DNA of 64,000 nt from Celeribacter naphthalenivorans. GTDB taxonomy: Bacteria > Pseudomonadota > Alphaproteobacteria > Rhodobacterales > Rhodobacteraceae. The stretch covers positions 248,001 through 312,000 of the forward strand of contig NZ_JAIVLK010000002.1 of the NCBI RefSeq assembly GCF_020524585.1, given 5' to 3'. This document shows positions 1 to 7,930 of the stretch, piece by piece. Each line of letters opens with the position of its first letter. Position 1 is the stretch's first letter. Made by a program: the position numbers and the translations under genes. The notes below the pieces were generated by a model. The model did not search any database. It saw nothing but the letters and a program-made list of their open reading frames with translations, and had not been told where the DNA came from.

Positions 1-290
1 CCCTGTTCGAGGGTCAGGATTTCCGCCAGATCGTCGGCGTTTTCCACCATCAGATCGTACCAGCGGCGCAGCACGGTGGCGCGCTCTTTCGCGGTTTTGG
101 CAGCCCAGTCTTTTTGTGCAACTTCTGCGGCGGCAATGGCGGCTTCGGTCTCTTTCGCGCCCAGACGCGGCACGCGACCGATCACCTCGCCCGTGGCCGG
201 ATTGGTCACTTTGATCCCGTCGTCGCCAGCGGCGATCCACTCGGCGCCAACAAGGGCGGCCTCTTTCATCAGTGTCGGGTCTTTGAGCAT
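1..290 (-). CDS. gabD: NAD(P)-dependent aldehyde dehydrogenase, succinate-semialdehyde type (5' part; runs off the window)
   Basis: Only the first 96 residues are inside the window, starting at the ATG whose complement ends at 290. They read as the N-terminal cofactor-domain start of an aldehyde dehydrogenase, with motifs such as VTNPATGEVIGRVP and KDWAAKTAKERATVLRRWYD, which are typical of GabD-type succinate-semialdehyde dehydrogenases. The catalytic Cys and Glu lie beyond the edge and cannot be checked. The gene follows hpaD by 75 bp on the same strand. Homoprotocatechuate meta-cleavage yields succinic semialdehyde at its last aldolase step, so an oxidation of that product to succinate fits. 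The substrate is inferred from family and context. Confidence 0.8.
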   Translation of the reverse strand, partial: MLKDPTLMKEAALVGAEWIAAGDDGIKVTNPATGEVIGRVPRLGAKETEAAIAAAEVAQKDWAAKTAKERATVLRRWYDLMVENADDLAEILTLEQ

Positions 291-323
291 AGGGATGTCC
301 TCGAAAACAGGTCTTATAGGGAA

Positions 324-349
324 GGGACAGGCACGGATGCGCCTGTCCC
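324..349. other. Perfect 9-bp inverted repeat between hpaD and the gabD-like gene
   Basis: GGGACAGGC and GCCTGTCCC are separated by 8 nt, so the transcript can form a strong hairpin just after the hpaD stop. No T-run follows on the minus strand, so it looks more like an intercistronic RNA-stabilising or attenuating hairpin than a full terminator. Confidence 0.55.
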
Positions 350-365
350 GGAGGTGTGATGTCGC

Positions 366-1346
366 TTACGGAGCGATGATCGGGGAAGCCGCGAGCGTGC
401 TTTCCTGCGGCTCGATGCCTTTGAAGGTGGAGCCATGCTCGAACCAGCTGCGCGGTGCGGGCGCGCCCCAAAGCGTCTGACGCTGAGGGTCCTTGAGGTC
501 CCATTTGATCGCTTCGAGATCCGGGTCGACCGTCTGGTAGTCGGAGCAATAGATCTCGATCCGGTGCCCATCGGGGTCCAGAATGTAGAGGAAGAAGGCG
601 TTGGAGATGCCGTGACGGCCCGGACCGCGCTCGATGTTGGTCACGTAACCGGTGGTGGCCATCAGGTCGCACAGATCGATGATGTTCAGAGGTGTCGGCA
701 CCCAGAACGCGGTGTGGTGCAGGCGCGGGCCCAGACCGTTGGTGAAAGCGATGTCATGCACGCCGCCCTTGCGGTGGGTCCATGCGGCCCAGAGCTTGCC
801 GCTCTCTTCGTCCTCGGTGTACTCGGTGACGCGGAAGCCAAGTTCGTTATAGAAAGCAACGCTTTCGTCCACGGAGGGCGAGTAGCAGTTGAAGTGGTCG
901 ATGCGCAGCGGCTTCACGCCTTTGTAGAGCTCGTACTTCTGGTGGATCGGCGACAGGCGGTCCATTTTGAAATAGAATTCAATCGGCATGCCGTAGTTGT
1001 CGACGGTCGCCAGCGTCCGGCCCTGATAGGGGCGCTCGACCCAATCGGTCGCGTGGCCTTTGGATTTGAAGAAGGCTTCGGCCTTGTCCAGCTCTTCTTC
1101 GGAGAAGACCTTGAAGGACAGGGATTTCACTTCGCTGACGTCGGATTTCTGCAGCACCATACAGTGGTGGCCACGCTCTTCGAGGGCGCGCAGATAGACG
1201 GTGTCGGCGGACTCATCGGTGACCTGAAGGCCAAGGATGTCGACGTAGAATTTACGCGACGCGGCAACGTCTTTGACGCCGAACACAACGTGGCTCAGGC
1301 GGATGATGTTGAACGGGGGATAGAGATTTGGGGCCGGGATGGGCAT
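366..1346 (-). CDS. hpaD: 3,4-dihydroxyphenylacetate (homoprotocatechuate) 2,3-dioxygenase
   Basis: This 326-residue protein is an extradiol ring-cleavage dioxygenase of the vicinal oxygen chelate type. It opens homoprotocatechuate to 5-carboxymethyl-2-hydroxymuconate semialdehyde. Two glyoxalase-like modules are visible (about residues 15-130 and 150-290). The second carries the probable Fe/Mn ligands His in LRIDHFNCY, His in RLHHTAFWV and Glu in HRIEIYCSDY. The ATG at 1346 begins MPIPAPNLYPPF and follows a GAGAGTGAGAG purine stretch; an in-frame extension further upstream runs into the hpaE end and is not family-like. It lies 85 bp after hpaE in the same direction. The C-terminal region after the last ligand resembles the Brevibacterium/Arthrobacter-type enzyme rather than the E. 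coli HpaD fold; that is from memory of the families. Confidence 0.93.
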   Translation of the reverse strand: MPIPAPNLYPPFNIIRLSHVVFGVKDVAASRKFYVDILGLQVTDESADTVYLRALEERGHHCMVLQKSDVSEVKSLSFKVFSEEELDKAEAFFKSKGHATDWVERPYQGRTLATVDNYGMPIEFYFKMDRLSPIHQKYELYKGVKPLRIDHFNCYSPSVDESVAFYNELGFRVTEYTEDEESGKLWAAWTHRKGGVHDIAFTNGLGPRLHHTAFWVPTPLNIIDLCDLMATTGYVTNIERGPGRHGISNAFFLYILDPDGHRIEIYCSDYQTVDPDLEAIKWDLKDPQRQTLWGAPAPRSWFEHGSTFKGIEPQESTLAASPIIAP

Positions 1347-1386
1347 GTCTCTCACTCTCTTCTTTTGTGCGATTGGTGTTTTGGTG

Positions 1387-1412
1387 GGGGAGGCAGTGTG
1401 GGCCACCTCCCC
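1387..1412. other. Inverted repeat in the hpaE-hpaD gap
   Basis: GGGGAGG (1387-1393) and CCTCCCC (1406-1412) can pair with a 12-nt loop in the 85-bp gap between hpaE and hpaD. There is no T-run. It is a possible mRNA processing or stabilising hairpin, with weak support. Confidence 0.35.
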
Positions 1413-1431
1413 ATGTTTGGTTTCGGGCGCG

Positions 1432-2943
1432 TCAGCCGCCGAGTTTCGGCACCTTGTGGTACTGACGCGGGAAGGAGACGTTGACGGTCTCCATGTAGAA
1501 GTCGAAGGACCAGTCGCCACCGTCGCGGCCAATGCCGGAGGCTTTGACGCCACCAAACGGCGAGGGCAGGTGGCGGACGTTTTCCGAGTTCACCCACATC
1601 ATGCCGGCTTCGAGGTTGTCGGTCATGTACATGGCGCGGTTCAGGTCGTTGGTCCACAGGTAGGCGGCCAGACCGTATTGCACGTCGTTCGCCAGTTTCA
1701 GCGCCTCTTCGTCATCCTTGAACGGGATGGCGGTCAGCACCGGGCCAAAGATCTCTTCTTGGGCGATGTCCATGTCGTTGGAGGCGTTGGTGAAGAGCGT
1801 CGGGCGCACGAAGCAGCCTTCTTCGCCGACCTTTTCGCCACCAGCAGCGATGGTCGCACCGGAGGCTTTGGCTTTGTCGAAGTAGGACAGAACCTTGGTC
1901 TCGTGTTCTGGGTGGATCAGAGGGCCGACCACGGTTTCCGGGTCGAGCGGGTGACCGACCTTGATGCGGCTGGCGACATCGGCAAGCTTGTTGGTGAACT
2001 CTTCGTAGATGTTCTCCTGCACGAGCACGCGCGAGGACGAGGTGCAGCGCTCACCATTGAGCGAGTAGATCATGAAAGCGGCGGCATCGACCGCACGTTC
2101 CATGTCGGCGTCGTCGAACACGATGACCGGGTTTTTGCCGCCCAGCTCAAGGTGGAACCGCTTCAGCGTGTCGGCACCTTGTTTCATGATCAGAGAGCCG
2201 GTGCGGCTTTCGCCCACAAAGGCAACGGCCTTGATGTCTTTGTGCTCGGTCAGGGCCTTGCCGGCGTCTTCGCCGAAGCCGTTGACGAGGTTCAGAACAC
2301 CTTTGGGCAGACCGGCTTCTTCGGCGATCTCGACCAGCAGTTTCGCGGTCATCGGCGAGAATTCGGCGGGCTTGTGCACGACGGTACAACCGGCGGCCAG
2401 AGCGGGCGCGATTTTCCAGGTCGACAGCATGAAGGGCGTGTTCCACGGCGTGATCACACCGATCGGGCCGATCGGGCGACGCGAGGTCACGTTCATCTGG
2501 TTCGGGTTGCGCAGAGCCAGACCGTCTTCGGCGGTGGGCGCCTGATCCGCGAAGAAGCGGAAGTTGGCGGCACCACGGATTGCGGCTTTGGACATGAAGC
2601 GCAGCGCCTGGCCGGTGTCCATGCATTCGGTGAAGGCGATCTCTTCTGCGCGGGCTTCGATGCCCTCGGCCACCTTGATCAGGATGGCTTTGCGCTCTTT
2701 GCCCGGCATTTTGGACCAGGTTTTAAAGGCTTCTTTTGCGGCGGCCACAGCGGCGTCGATGTCGCTTTCATCGCCCTTGGCAACGGAGGCAAGCACCTTG
2801 CCATCGACCGGCGAGGTGGTCTCGAAGACCTTGCCGGATTTGGCGGGTACGCTTTCGCCATTGATGTGGTTCAAAACGCCGGTTTCGGCGAATTTGGCCA
2901 TATAGGCCTTGGCTTTGGATAGGTTCTCTTCGAGAGCGCTCAT
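1432..2943 (-). CDS. hpaE: 5-carboxymethyl-2-hydroxymuconate semialdehyde dehydrogenase
   Basis: This 503-residue aldehyde dehydrogenase oxidises the HpaD ring-cleavage product to 5-carboxymethyl-2-hydroxymuconate using NAD. The NAD-binding stretch around GVITPWNTPFMLSTWK, the general-base Glu in HLELGGKNPVIVF and the catalytic Cys in NGERCTSSSRV are all present. The length is usual for HpaE. The ATG at 2943 begins MSALEENLSKAK, 10 bp after the hpaF stop, so the two are almost certainly co-transcribed. The neighbours hpaD and hpaF support HPC-pathway specificity over a generic aldehyde dehydrogenase. Confidence 0.94.
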   Translation of the reverse strand: MSALEENLSKAKAYMAKFAETGVLNHINGESVPAKSGKVFETTSPVDGKVLASVAKGDESDIDAAVAAAKEAFKTWSKMPGKERKAILIKVAEGIEARAEEIAFTECMDTGQALRFMSKAAIRGAANFRFFADQAPTAEDGLALRNPNQMNVTSRRPIGPIGVITPWNTPFMLSTWKIAPALAAGCTVVHKPAEFSPMTAKLLVEIAEEAGLPKGVLNLVNGFGEDAGKALTEHKDIKAVAFVGESRTGSLIMKQGADTLKRFHLELGGKNPVIVFDDADMERAVDAAAFMIYSLNGERCTSSSRVLVQENIYEEFTNKLADVASRIKVGHPLDPETVVGPLIHPEHETKVLSYFDKAKASGATIAAGGEKVGEEGCFVRPTLFTNASNDMDIAQEEIFGPVLTAIPFKDDEEALKLANDVQYGLAAYLWTNDLNRAMYMTDNLEAGMMWVNSENVRHLPSPFGGVKASGIGRDGGDWSFDFYMETVNVSFPRQYHKVPKLGG

Positions 2944-2953
2944 CGTCTTTCCT

Positions 2954-3343
2954 TCAGCTTTTGCCCGACAGGCGGGCGTGAATGGGGGTGTCTTTCCAGC
3001 TCAGCTCCGGGTTGATTTCCCGGATCTCGAGCGAGAGGGCGAAATGAGGGGTGGAGAGCGGGCCTTTCAGCGCCTCCTGCACGGCGGCAAAGATCATGTC
3101 GCCAGCGTCTTTGAGCGCTTCGGTGGACCGGCCTGCGCCCACCGAGAGGGTCAGCGCGGCAAAGTCGTTTTCCGGCAAAGCATCGCCCACGATGGCCACG
3201 TCGGCCTTGTGCGCGCGGACACGAATCCCGGCTTTCGGAAAAATTCCGGCGGTGAGCATGGCCTCATAGGCTTTTTCACAAACGCCTTTAATATCAGCAC
3301 GCGCCTCAAGGCCCGCCGAATATTCAATCGCTAGATGCGGCAC
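2954..3343 (-). CDS. hpaF: 5-carboxymethyl-2-hydroxymuconate Delta-isomerase
   Basis: This 129-residue protein begins MPHLAIEYSAGLEARAD. Pro2 is the catalytic imino acid of the tautomerase superfamily once Met is removed, and HLAIEYS is typical of CHMI. It isomerises 5-carboxymethyl-2-hydroxymuconate to its 2-oxo form for decarboxylation. It is the first gene of the minus-strand hpa operon and faces hpaR across a 104-bp gap. The later pathway steps (decarboxylase HpaG, hydratase HpaH, aldolase HpaI) and the 4-hydroxyphenylacetate hydroxylase HpaBC are not in this window. Confidence 0.92.
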   Translation of the reverse strand: MPHLAIEYSAGLEARADIKGVCEKAYEAMLTAGIFPKAGIRVRAHKADVAIVGDALPENDFAALTLSVGAGRSTEALKDAGDMIFAAVQEALKGPLSTPHFALSLEIREINPELSWKDTPIHARLSGKS

Positions 3344-3367
3344 GATTCTCTCTCCCTTACTTGTTGC

Positions 3368-3379
3368 TTAACATGTTAA
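3368..3379. promoter_or_regulatory. Palindromic operator candidate in the hpaF/hpaR divergent promoter
   Basis: TTAACATGTTAA is a perfect 12-bp palindrome, 25 bp upstream of hpaF and about 70 bp upstream of hpaR. MarR-family dimers typically bind AT-rich palindromes of this size, and HpaR is encoded alongside. Its position is suited to repression of the hpaFED transcript. Binding is inferred, not shown. Confidence 0.6.
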
Positions 3380-3447
3380 ATGTAATTCTGCTTGTCAACC
3401 CGCCCACAATCTCCGATGGGAAAAGATAACAGGGAGAAGAGAGACCG

Positions 3448-3918
3448 ATGGCGCCAAATACGCATTCTGAAACGCATAAAGACGGGTTTGGACTGGCGCG
3501 CACGCATCGCACGTTGCCGATTGCGCTGTTGCGCGCCCGCGAAGTTGTGATGGAGCGCTTCCGCCCCATGCTCGCCGCCAATGACGTCACCGAACAGCAA
3601 TGGCGCGTCATGCGGGTGCTCGAAGAGGCGGGGGAAACGGACGCCAGTTTCTTGGCGAACAAGGCCTGTATCCTCGCGCCATCGCTCACGCGGATCATGC
3701 GCACGTTGGAGGCGCGCGGCTTTCTTCAGGCGCATCGCGATGAGGCGGACGGGCGGCGGATGCTGGTCGGTCTGACCGAAGAGGGGCGCAGTTTCATCCG
3801 CGAGTTGGCGCCGCAAAGCGCGCAGATTTATGCGGAAATCGAAGCTAAAATTGGCGACCAGAACATCGAGAAGCTGCTGGATCAGATCGAGCATCTTCTG
3901 CAGGCGCTCGAGGCTTGA
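3448..3918 (+). CDS. hpaR: MarR-family regulator of the homoprotocatechuate operon
   Basis: This 156-residue winged-helix protein has the HTH core around VTEQQWRVMRVLEE, recognition helix ILAPSLTRIMRTLEARGF and wing HRDEADGRRMLVGLTEEG. The 'LARTHRTLPIALLRARE' N-terminus is typical of HpaR proteins, which repress homoprotocatechuate genes until a pathway aromatic acid binds. It is divergent from hpaF, with the palindrome at 3368-3379 between them. The ATG follows an AGGGAGAAGAG purine stretch. The transcript probably ends at the hairpin at 3996-4024. Confidence 0.9.
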   Translation: MAPNTHSETHKDGFGLARTHRTLPIALLRAREVVMERFRPMLAANDVTEQQWRVMRVLEEAGETDASFLANKACILAPSLTRIMRTLEARGFLQAHRDEADGRRMLVGLTEEGRSFIRELAPQSAQIYAEIEAKIGDQNIEKLLDQIEHLLQALEA

Positions 3919-3995
3919 GTGAGGCTGGTTTCACGTTACTCCTATGCTTTAAGTGTTTTGTTTAACGCATTGTTTCTTGTTGATTAAGTTGATGA

Positions 3996-4024
3996 GGGTG
4001 CGGACTAAAAATAGGTCCGCACCC
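3996..4024. terminator. Hairpin between convergent hpaR and ethD-like genes
   Basis: GGGTGCGGAC and GTCCGCACCC pair perfectly over 10 bp with a 9-nt A-rich loop. It lies between two convergent stop codons (3918 and 4038) and probably ends both transcripts. Neither strand has a long T-run directly after the stem, so the mechanism is uncertain. Confidence 0.6.
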
Positions 4025-4037
4025 GCTCTGTCTCGGG

Positions 4038-4730
4038 TCAAACGATCTGCCGGGTCTGCACGAAATAGGGCGTGATCTCGGCGAGGAACACCTTGGCGTG
4101 TTCCTGTGTCTGGGTGACGATGTCGCTGGCGTAGAGCTTGGCGGCGGTGTCCGTGTCGCGGAACCAGAATTCGACGATTCCATCGATGGGCACACTGGCG
4201 TAGTCCGCGCTGTCCTCGCGCGAGGCGTGATAGCGGTCCACGACGATATTCTGCGTGTAGCCCAAAACATCCGGCCACTGACGCACCCAATCGGCATGCA
4301 CTTTCAGCCATTCGTGGCGGAAATCCGCGTCCGACATGCCGTCGAGTTTGCGCAACAGGGTCATGCGTTTCACGAACGGACCGCCTTTGGCATCAAAGGG
4401 CACGACCACATGTTTTTCGCAGGCCACCAGATGCACATCGGCCAGAAATCCGTCCTCATCGCCCAAAGCATCGGCGAAGCTCGGCGTGGCGACGGCCTGT
4501 TTCATCGCCTCCAGACTGTCGAAATGCAGCTCGGACATGCCGTCGAGGTCCCAAGGCCCGCGGGCGTGCGAAATGCCGAATTGCTCTTTGTCCACAACGC
4601 GGTGCTGCCAATAGTTGCGCAGACCGGGCATTTTCGACGCCAACGGGCCGTGGACGTCTTTCCAATGCGCATCAAAGGCCTCTTCCGAGAGGCTGGCGGA
4701 TTTCTGCAAAAGTCCAAATCGGGCGATCAT
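4038..4730 (-). CDS. Tandem EthD-domain protein
   Basis: This 230-residue protein is built of two ferredoxin-like alpha/beta EthD repeats. The first is around residues 1-105 (LSEEAFDAHWKDVHGPLA, LRNYWQHRVV) and the second around 115-228 (MSDADFRHEWLKVHADWV, LGYTQNIVVDR). EthD-like proteins are small dimeric barrels, known as accessory proteins in ether degradation and as decarboxylases or cyclases elsewhere, so the exact reaction cannot be assigned. The start ATG overlaps the stop of the ene-reductase gene (ATGA), so it is translationally coupled to that gene and belongs to the TRAP operon. A divergent paralogue lies at 28099-28770. Confidence 0.82.
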   Translation of the reverse strand: MIARFGLLQKSASLSEEAFDAHWKDVHGPLASKMPGLRNYWQHRVVDKEQFGISHARGPWDLDGMSELHFDSLEAMKQAVATPSFADALGDEDGFLADVHLVACEKHVVVPFDAKGGPFVKRMTLLRKLDGMSDADFRHEWLKVHADWVRQWPDVLGYTQNIVVDRYHASREDSADYASVPIDGIVEFWFRDTDTAAKLYASDIVTQTQEHAKVFLAEITPYFVQTRQIV

Positions 4731-5911
4731 TTTGCCTCTCCTTCTGCGCTCTCAACGTGTTCCGCGATCAGCCGCTGAAGCACCGGTTCGCGTTTGTCGA
4801 GCCAGGCGCCGTGACGCTCCGGCCAGGTTGCAAAGCCTTCGCCTTCGCTCAGCACGCGCTGCGCCTGAACTGGCCAATAGGGGTTTTCCAAAGCGGCGCG
4901 ACCGATGGCGACCAGATCCGCCTTGCCCTCGGCGACGATGGCGTTGGCCTGCGCGGGGGAGGTGATGAGGCCGACGGCTTGGGTCGGAATGCCGACCTCT
5001 TGGCGGACGCGCTCGGCGAAAGGCACTTGGAAACCAAAGCCACGCGGCACGTTGCTGCGCCGGGTTTCCTCAGAGAGGCCGCCGGAGGAGCAGTCGATGA
5101 CATCGACGCCCACGGCTTTGAGTTCGCGGGCCAAAACGACGGTGTCATCCATGTTCCAGCCGCCCTCGGCGCCATCGACACAGGACAGGCGGACGAAAAG
5201 CGGTTTGTCTTCGGGCCAGACCGCACGCACGTCGCGGGCGATCTCGATGGCGATCCGCATCCGCCCTGCGCGGTCTGTGCCATAGGCGTCGTCGCGGGTG
5301 TTGCCGATGGGGGAAAGAAAGCTCGCCACCAGATAACCATGGCCGTAATGCAGTTCGACCACATCCATCCCGGCGGCATCGGCGCGCCGCGCGGCGTCGA
5401 CATGTTGCTGACGGATTTCGGCGATCTCCTCGATGCTGAGTTCCTCGGGCGTGCTCCATTCGGAACTCGCGGCGATGGCGCTTGGCCCGACGCGACGCCA
5501 GTCGATGCCGGCGGCGTCGATCTCGGCGGGAGTCATGGCTTGGCCGCCATGCCAGAGCGGCTGCGAAAAGGCTTTGCGCCCGGAATGCGCGAGTTGCACG
5601 CCCATCATACCGCCATTGTCATGGGCAAACTCTGCGAGGCGTTTCAGACCCGGAATGTGATCGTCGGACCAGATGCCCAGATCGTCCACACCCACGCGGG
5701 AATCCGAGGCCACCGCCGTGCTCTCGGTGAGCACCAAAGCCGCGCCGCCCAAAACGAATTTGCCGTAATGCACAAGGTGCCAGTCGGTGACATAGCCATC
5801 CTTGCCGGCATGTTGGCACATGGGCGAGATGGTGATGCGGTTCTTGAAGGTCCGCCCACGCAGGGTGAGGGGCTGCAGCAGGGCTGCGGTCGTGTCAGTC
5901 GAAGAGGTCAT
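4727..5911 (-). CDS. Old yellow enzyme family NADH:flavin oxidoreductase (YqjM/XenA-like ene reductase)
   Basis: This 394-residue FMN TIM-barrel enzyme begins MTSSTDTTAALLQPLTLRGR. Diagnostic stretches include RITISPMCQHAGKDG near the N-terminus (the Cys position seen in YqjM/XenA enzymes), the active-site pair in ELHYGHGYLVASFLSP, and the phosphate-binding end KADLVAIGRAALENPYW. Members reduce activated C=C bonds with NAD(P)H. The gene starts 8 bp after dctM and overlaps ethD by 4 bp, so an alpha,beta-unsaturated acid or ketone brought in by the TRAP system is a reasonable but unproven substrate. A longer in-frame extension into dctM is not supported. Confidence 0.9.
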   Translation of the reverse strand: MTSSTDTTAALLQPLTLRGRTFKNRITISPMCQHAGKDGYVTDWHLVHYGKFVLGGAALVLTESTAVASDSRVGVDDLGIWSDDHIPGLKRLAEFAHDNGGMMGVQLAHSGRKAFSQPLWHGGQAMTPAEIDAAGIDWRRVGPSAIAASSEWSTPEELSIEEIAEIRQQHVDAARRADAAGMDVVELHYGHGYLVASFLSPIGNTRDDAYGTDRAGRMRIAIEIARDVRAVWPEDKPLFVRLSCVDGAEGGWNMDDTVVLARELKAVGVDVIDCSSGGLSEETRRSNVPRGFGFQVPFAERVRQEVGIPTQAVGLITSPAQANAIVAEGKADLVAIGRAALENPYWPVQAQRVLSEGEGFATWPERHGAWLDKREPVLQRLIAEHVESAEGEAK

Positions 5912-5919
5912 AAGAGGGC

Positions 5920-7257
5920 CTATCGCATTGAATGTGGCAGGGAGAGCACGAGGCTCGGGACCGCGATCACGAGGATGAGCGCCGCCATCTGGATCAGCAC
6001 AAAGGGGATCACGCCGCGATAGATCGTGCCGATCGGGATCGAGGCATCGACACCGCGCAAATAGAACAGCGCATAGCCGAAAGGCGGCGTGAGAAACGAG
6101 GTCTGGAGATTGACGGCCAGCGCGATGGCGAACCAAAGGATGACGTCAGACGAGGGCATGCCAAAATCGAGGTTCGCCACGATGGGCGCGACAATGGGGA
6201 TCACCACGAGGCTGATCTCGACCCAATCGAGAAAAAAGCCCAGCACAAAGATCAGCGCCATGATCAGGGCGAGGGTGACATAGGGGCTGACGTCCTGAAA
6301 ATGGAACAGATCGGCGACCATGGCGTCGCCACCCAGGCGGCGGAACACAAGGCTGAACACCGTCGCGCCGATCATCACAAAGGCGATCATCGCGGTGGTT
6401 TTCGTGGTCTCAAAGACGGCATGGCGGAAGGCAGAAAAACTGAACCCGCCGGTGAGTGCGGCCAAAAGTGTGGCCCCAACTGCGCCGATGGCGGCGGATT
6501 CCGTGGGTGTCGCCACGCCGGTGATGATCGTGCCCAGAACGGAGAGGATCAACAACATCGGCGCCACGAGATCGCGGGTGAGCGACAGCACCGCTTTGAG
6601 CACTGGAACGCCATCGGTCTGCGGCGGGGCGGGCATATGCGAGGGGCGGAAGATGGCGTTGAGCACGATATAGGCAAAGTACAGACCCGACAGGATCAGA
6701 CCGGGATAGATCGCGCCCATGAACAGATCGCCGATCGGCACGCGCAGCTGATCGCCCAAGATGATGAGCATGATCGAGGGCGGGATCAGGATGCCCAAAG
6801 TGCCCGAGGCGGCGACAAGCCCGGTCGCCAGCCGCATGTCGTAACCGGCCGCACGCATGGCGGGCAGGGACATCATCCCCATGAGCACGACAGAGGCACC
6901 GATGATGCCGGTGGAGGCGGCCATGACGACACCGATGACCACCACGGCAAAGGCGTAGCCGCCCGGCAAACGTCCGGCAAGGGCTGCGAGGGACTTCATG
7001 AGGCGTTCGGCAATGCCGGATTTCTCCAGCATCAGCCCCATGAAGACAAACAAAGGAATGGCGGCCAATAGCCAGTTGGTCAGCGTGCCCGAATAGATGC
7101 GCTGAACGCCCATCGACAGGAAGACGGTCGGCACATCGGCCAGAAGGGCAAAGGCGATGCCAACACCTGCGAGGACAAAGCCCACGGGATAGCCACTAAA
7201 GAGCAGCACAACGAGCGCCAGAAGCATCGAGATGGGCCAAATATACTCAGCTATCAT
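5920..7257 (-). CDS. dctM: TRAP transporter large permease subunit
   Basis: This 445-residue polytopic membrane protein of the DctM family has about 12 hydrophobic segments and the family-typical stretches TGIIGASVVLMGMMSLPAM and TLGILIPPSIMLIILGD. It forms the sodium-driven translocation channel for the substrate delivered by DctP. It overlaps the end of dctQ by 11 bp and precedes the ene reductase by 8 bp, so all five genes from dctP to ethD form one operon. The transported compound is unknown. The linked genes argue for an organic acid rather than C4-dicarboxylates specifically. Confidence 0.94.
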   Translation of the reverse strand: MIAEYIWPISMLLALVVLLFSGYPVGFVLAGVGIAFALLADVPTVFLSMGVQRIYSGTLTNWLLAAIPLFVFMGLMLEKSGIAERLMKSLAALAGRLPGGYAFAVVVIGVVMAASTGIIGASVVLMGMMSLPAMRAAGYDMRLATGLVAASGTLGILIPPSIMLIILGDQLRVPIGDLFMGAIYPGLILSGLYFAYIVLNAIFRPSHMPAPPQTDGVPVLKAVLSLTRDLVAPMLLILSVLGTIITGVATPTESAAIGAVGATLLAALTGGFSFSAFRHAVFETTKTTAMIAFVMIGATVFSLVFRRLGGDAMVADLFHFQDVSPYVTLALIMALIFVLGFFLDWVEISLVVIPIVAPIVANLDFGMPSSDVILWFAIALAVNLQTSFLTPPFGYALFYLRGVDASIPIGTIYRGVIPFVLIQMAALILVIAVPSLVLSLPHSMR

Positions 7258-7822
7258 GGTGAATGTCCGTTTCGTGGAAGGTGCCGCGCCGCAATTCGCA
7301 GAGCGTTCTCAAGGCGTTGGTGATGGCGGCGAGGCCCAGAAGGCCGAAGGCGACGGGCAGGGCGCCCTTGATCAGCCAATGCGCGACCAGACCGCCTTGG
7401 TTCGAGCCTTCGCCGGTGCGCCAGGCAGTGGCGGCAAAGTCCGACCCGTAGCGGATCACCAGAATGCAGAGCGGCAAAAGCAGAAAGAGATCGCCAAACA
7501 GTGCGATATAGGCGCGGGTCTTGCGGCTCAGATTGAGGGCGATGAAGTCGACCGTCACATGGCGGTCCTCGAAATAGGCCCAGACGCCGCCGAACAGCAC
7601 GATCAGCGAAAAGATGTACCATTGCATGTCGACGAGACTGTTGACGGTGAGCGCCTCGCCGAACAGCGGGATGCGGCCCTCCCAATCCATCAGCGTCGAC
7701 CAGCCGAAGCGGGCGGCGATGACAGAAAGAACGATGGAGAGGATCAGCGGAATGATCAGCCAGGCAACGATTTTGCCGGGAAAGCTGAGCAAGGCGCGGG
7801 CGAGCGAAAGTATCCGAGACAT
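7247..7822 (-). CDS. dctQ: TRAP transporter small permease subunit
   Basis: This is a four-helix DctQ-type membrane protein of about 191 residues. A conserved charged stretch, YFEDRHVTVDFIALNLSRKT, lies between helices 2 and 3. I place the start at MSRILSLARALL (7822), because GGGG sits 6 nt upstream of that ATG. Alternative in-frame ATGs at 7834 and 7855 lack a recognisable ribosome-binding site and would add a short polar tail. It works with dctM and dctP. Assignment as DctQ is firm, the exact start is not. Confidence 0.88.
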   Translation of the reverse strand: MSRILSLARALLSFPGKIVAWLIIPLILSIVLSVIAARFGWSTLMDWEGRIPLFGEALTVNSLVDMQWYIFSLIVLFGGVWAYFEDRHVTVDFIALNLSRKTRAYIALFGDLFLLLPLCILVIRYGSDFAATAWRTGEGSNQGGLVAHWLIKGALPVAFGLLGLAAITNALRTLCELRRGTFHETDIHHDS

Positions 7823-7891
7823 ATCGGGCCCCATTTTATGTGCGTATCTTTGCATCCGACGCGTCTAACGGCGTCTTTAGAGATGCGGTGT

Positions 7892-7920
7892 GGAGGGCGC
7901 GCGGGGTGTCGGCGCCCTCC
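7892..7920. other. Intercistronic hairpin after dctP
   Basis: GGAGGGCGC and GCGCCCTCC form a perfect 9-bp stem in the gap between the dctP stop and dctQ. Hairpins after binding-protein genes often protect the upstream mRNA and give excess binding protein over permease. A similar one follows the binding protein at 36888-36914. Confidence 0.5.
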
Positions 7921-7930
7921 TGATCAGAGC

